Shown: one piece after another, positions 63,300 through 64,000 of the stretch
Layout: every line of letters starts with the position of its first letter
How positions within the stretch are numbered: position 1 is the stretch's first letter
Assembly (NCBI GenBank): GCA_964036315.1
Contig: OZ038485.1
Location: 79,478,460 to 79,542,459, forward strand
Source: Acanthosepion esculentum
Taxonomy: Eukaryota > Mollusca > Cephalopoda > Sepiida > Sepiidae
DNA: 64,000 nt
Direction: 5' to 3'
Notes under the pieces: generated by a model
Told to the model about the DNA's origin: nothing
The model's database searches: none
The model's input: only the letters and a program-made list of their open reading frames with translations
Made by a program: the position numbers and the translations under genes

Positions 63300-64000
63300 A
63301 CGCGACGGCTTATTGTAGAATTGATATCATATGGAAATCCATCTGTTTTGACCTAGTATATCATTTTTTGAGAAGGAGAACTACCGTTCATTTCTCTATT
63401 GCATTTGGTCGAAAGTAATGAATGCAGTTTGTGTACGGAAATAAGTGATGTCATCGTGACTAATACTTTAAAGGTGAATTTGGATAAGGAGCTTACCGTC
63501 ATTAATGAAACTCACTCATAGAGATTTTCAAAGTTAAAAGTTCATTAATAAATTGATTGCCATATTGATTTGAAAGAAATAGTGATACTTTATCAAGAAG
63601 GTAGATGTCTCGCGCCTAGCAGAACAAAATATTATGCCATTAAATATAATTACCTTTACAGAGTACAATTACTTTCAAAACAAAAGCTCAGATATTAGTC
63701 ATATATTATTCCTACAACGCTACTATCAACCTCATCATGACCAAACCGACTGAATAAAATTCCATAACGTAAGGCTAATAAACTTTATTCCAAACACCGA
63801 AACTTAGAACAAAAATACACGAATGTAAAATACACAAAATGAAGAAATAACTGAAATATACAAATAAATTAAATAATGAATAAATATATAACAAATAATA
63901 AAAAAATACAACAACAAATAAATAAGTGATTGAGATGCCATTATTATAAATAAGGCCAAACCTGATACCTAAGCACAATAACTTACCCAGCATCCATTAA
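63300..64000. other. Downstream of gene B, nothing recognised
   Basis: AT-rich, no coding or repeat signal; further AATAAA-like hexamers near 63545 and 63755. Confidence 0.4.

Overview
The window looks like animal nuclear DNA. It is AT-rich, its genes have short coding exons and multi-kilobase introns, it is full of long (TA)n, (CA)n and (GAA)n microsatellites, and it holds decayed retrotransposons, Tc1/mariner relics and tRNA-derived SINE-like repeats. The mix fits a cephalopod mollusc such as an octopus best, but that is an inference from style and not proven by any one marker.

The only confidently real protein-coding genes are two head-to-tail paralogues of the SLC16 (monocarboxylate transporter, MCT-like; major facilitator superfamily) family, both on the + strand. 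Gene A enters from the left with only its last six coding exons in view (1623-10758). Gene B is complete in coding terms: eight exons from the ATG at 35333 to the stop at 63284, encoding 490 residues. The shared exons have matching splice phases, the last three have identical lengths (270, 126 and 128 bp), and the proteins align throughout, so the pair is a tandem duplication. Gene B shows the DGGWGW motif before TM1 and the YFKKKRSLA motif at TM4/5, which are diagnostic of the family. Both proteins appear to lack the charged residues used for proton-coupled lactate transport in MCT1.

Layout: 1-1622 is intron of gene A with a LINE scrap. 1623-10758 holds gene A exons and introns with SINE copies and microsatellites. 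10759-35331 is intergenic and repeat-rich: a 79-bp minisatellite immediately downstream of gene A, an internally deleted Tc1/mariner element with intact TIRs (18457-19318), a decayed Tc1-like transposase (20640-21375), a solo LTR inside a TA microsatellite (22907-23175), a LINE with endonuclease and reverse transcriptase remnants and a (GAA)n tail (23756-26053), a hAT transposase C-terminal fragment (26999-27245), a 1.5-kb palindromic element (29440-30985) and an antisense LINE scrap (33930-34160).

35332-63284 is gene B. Its introns have swallowed LTR sequences (37793-38485, 51040-51414), a mariner pseudogene (41226-42250), a broken Ty3/gypsy element (44230-48630) with an inverted LTR/leader copy beside it, a pogo/Tigger-like deletion derivative (51861-52374), a second decayed gypsy-like element (59560-61190), a LINE scrap (62281-62640) and several inverted repeats able to form long RNA hairpins in the pre-mRNA. 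No rRNA gene, CRISPR array, operon or confident intact tRNA gene was seen.
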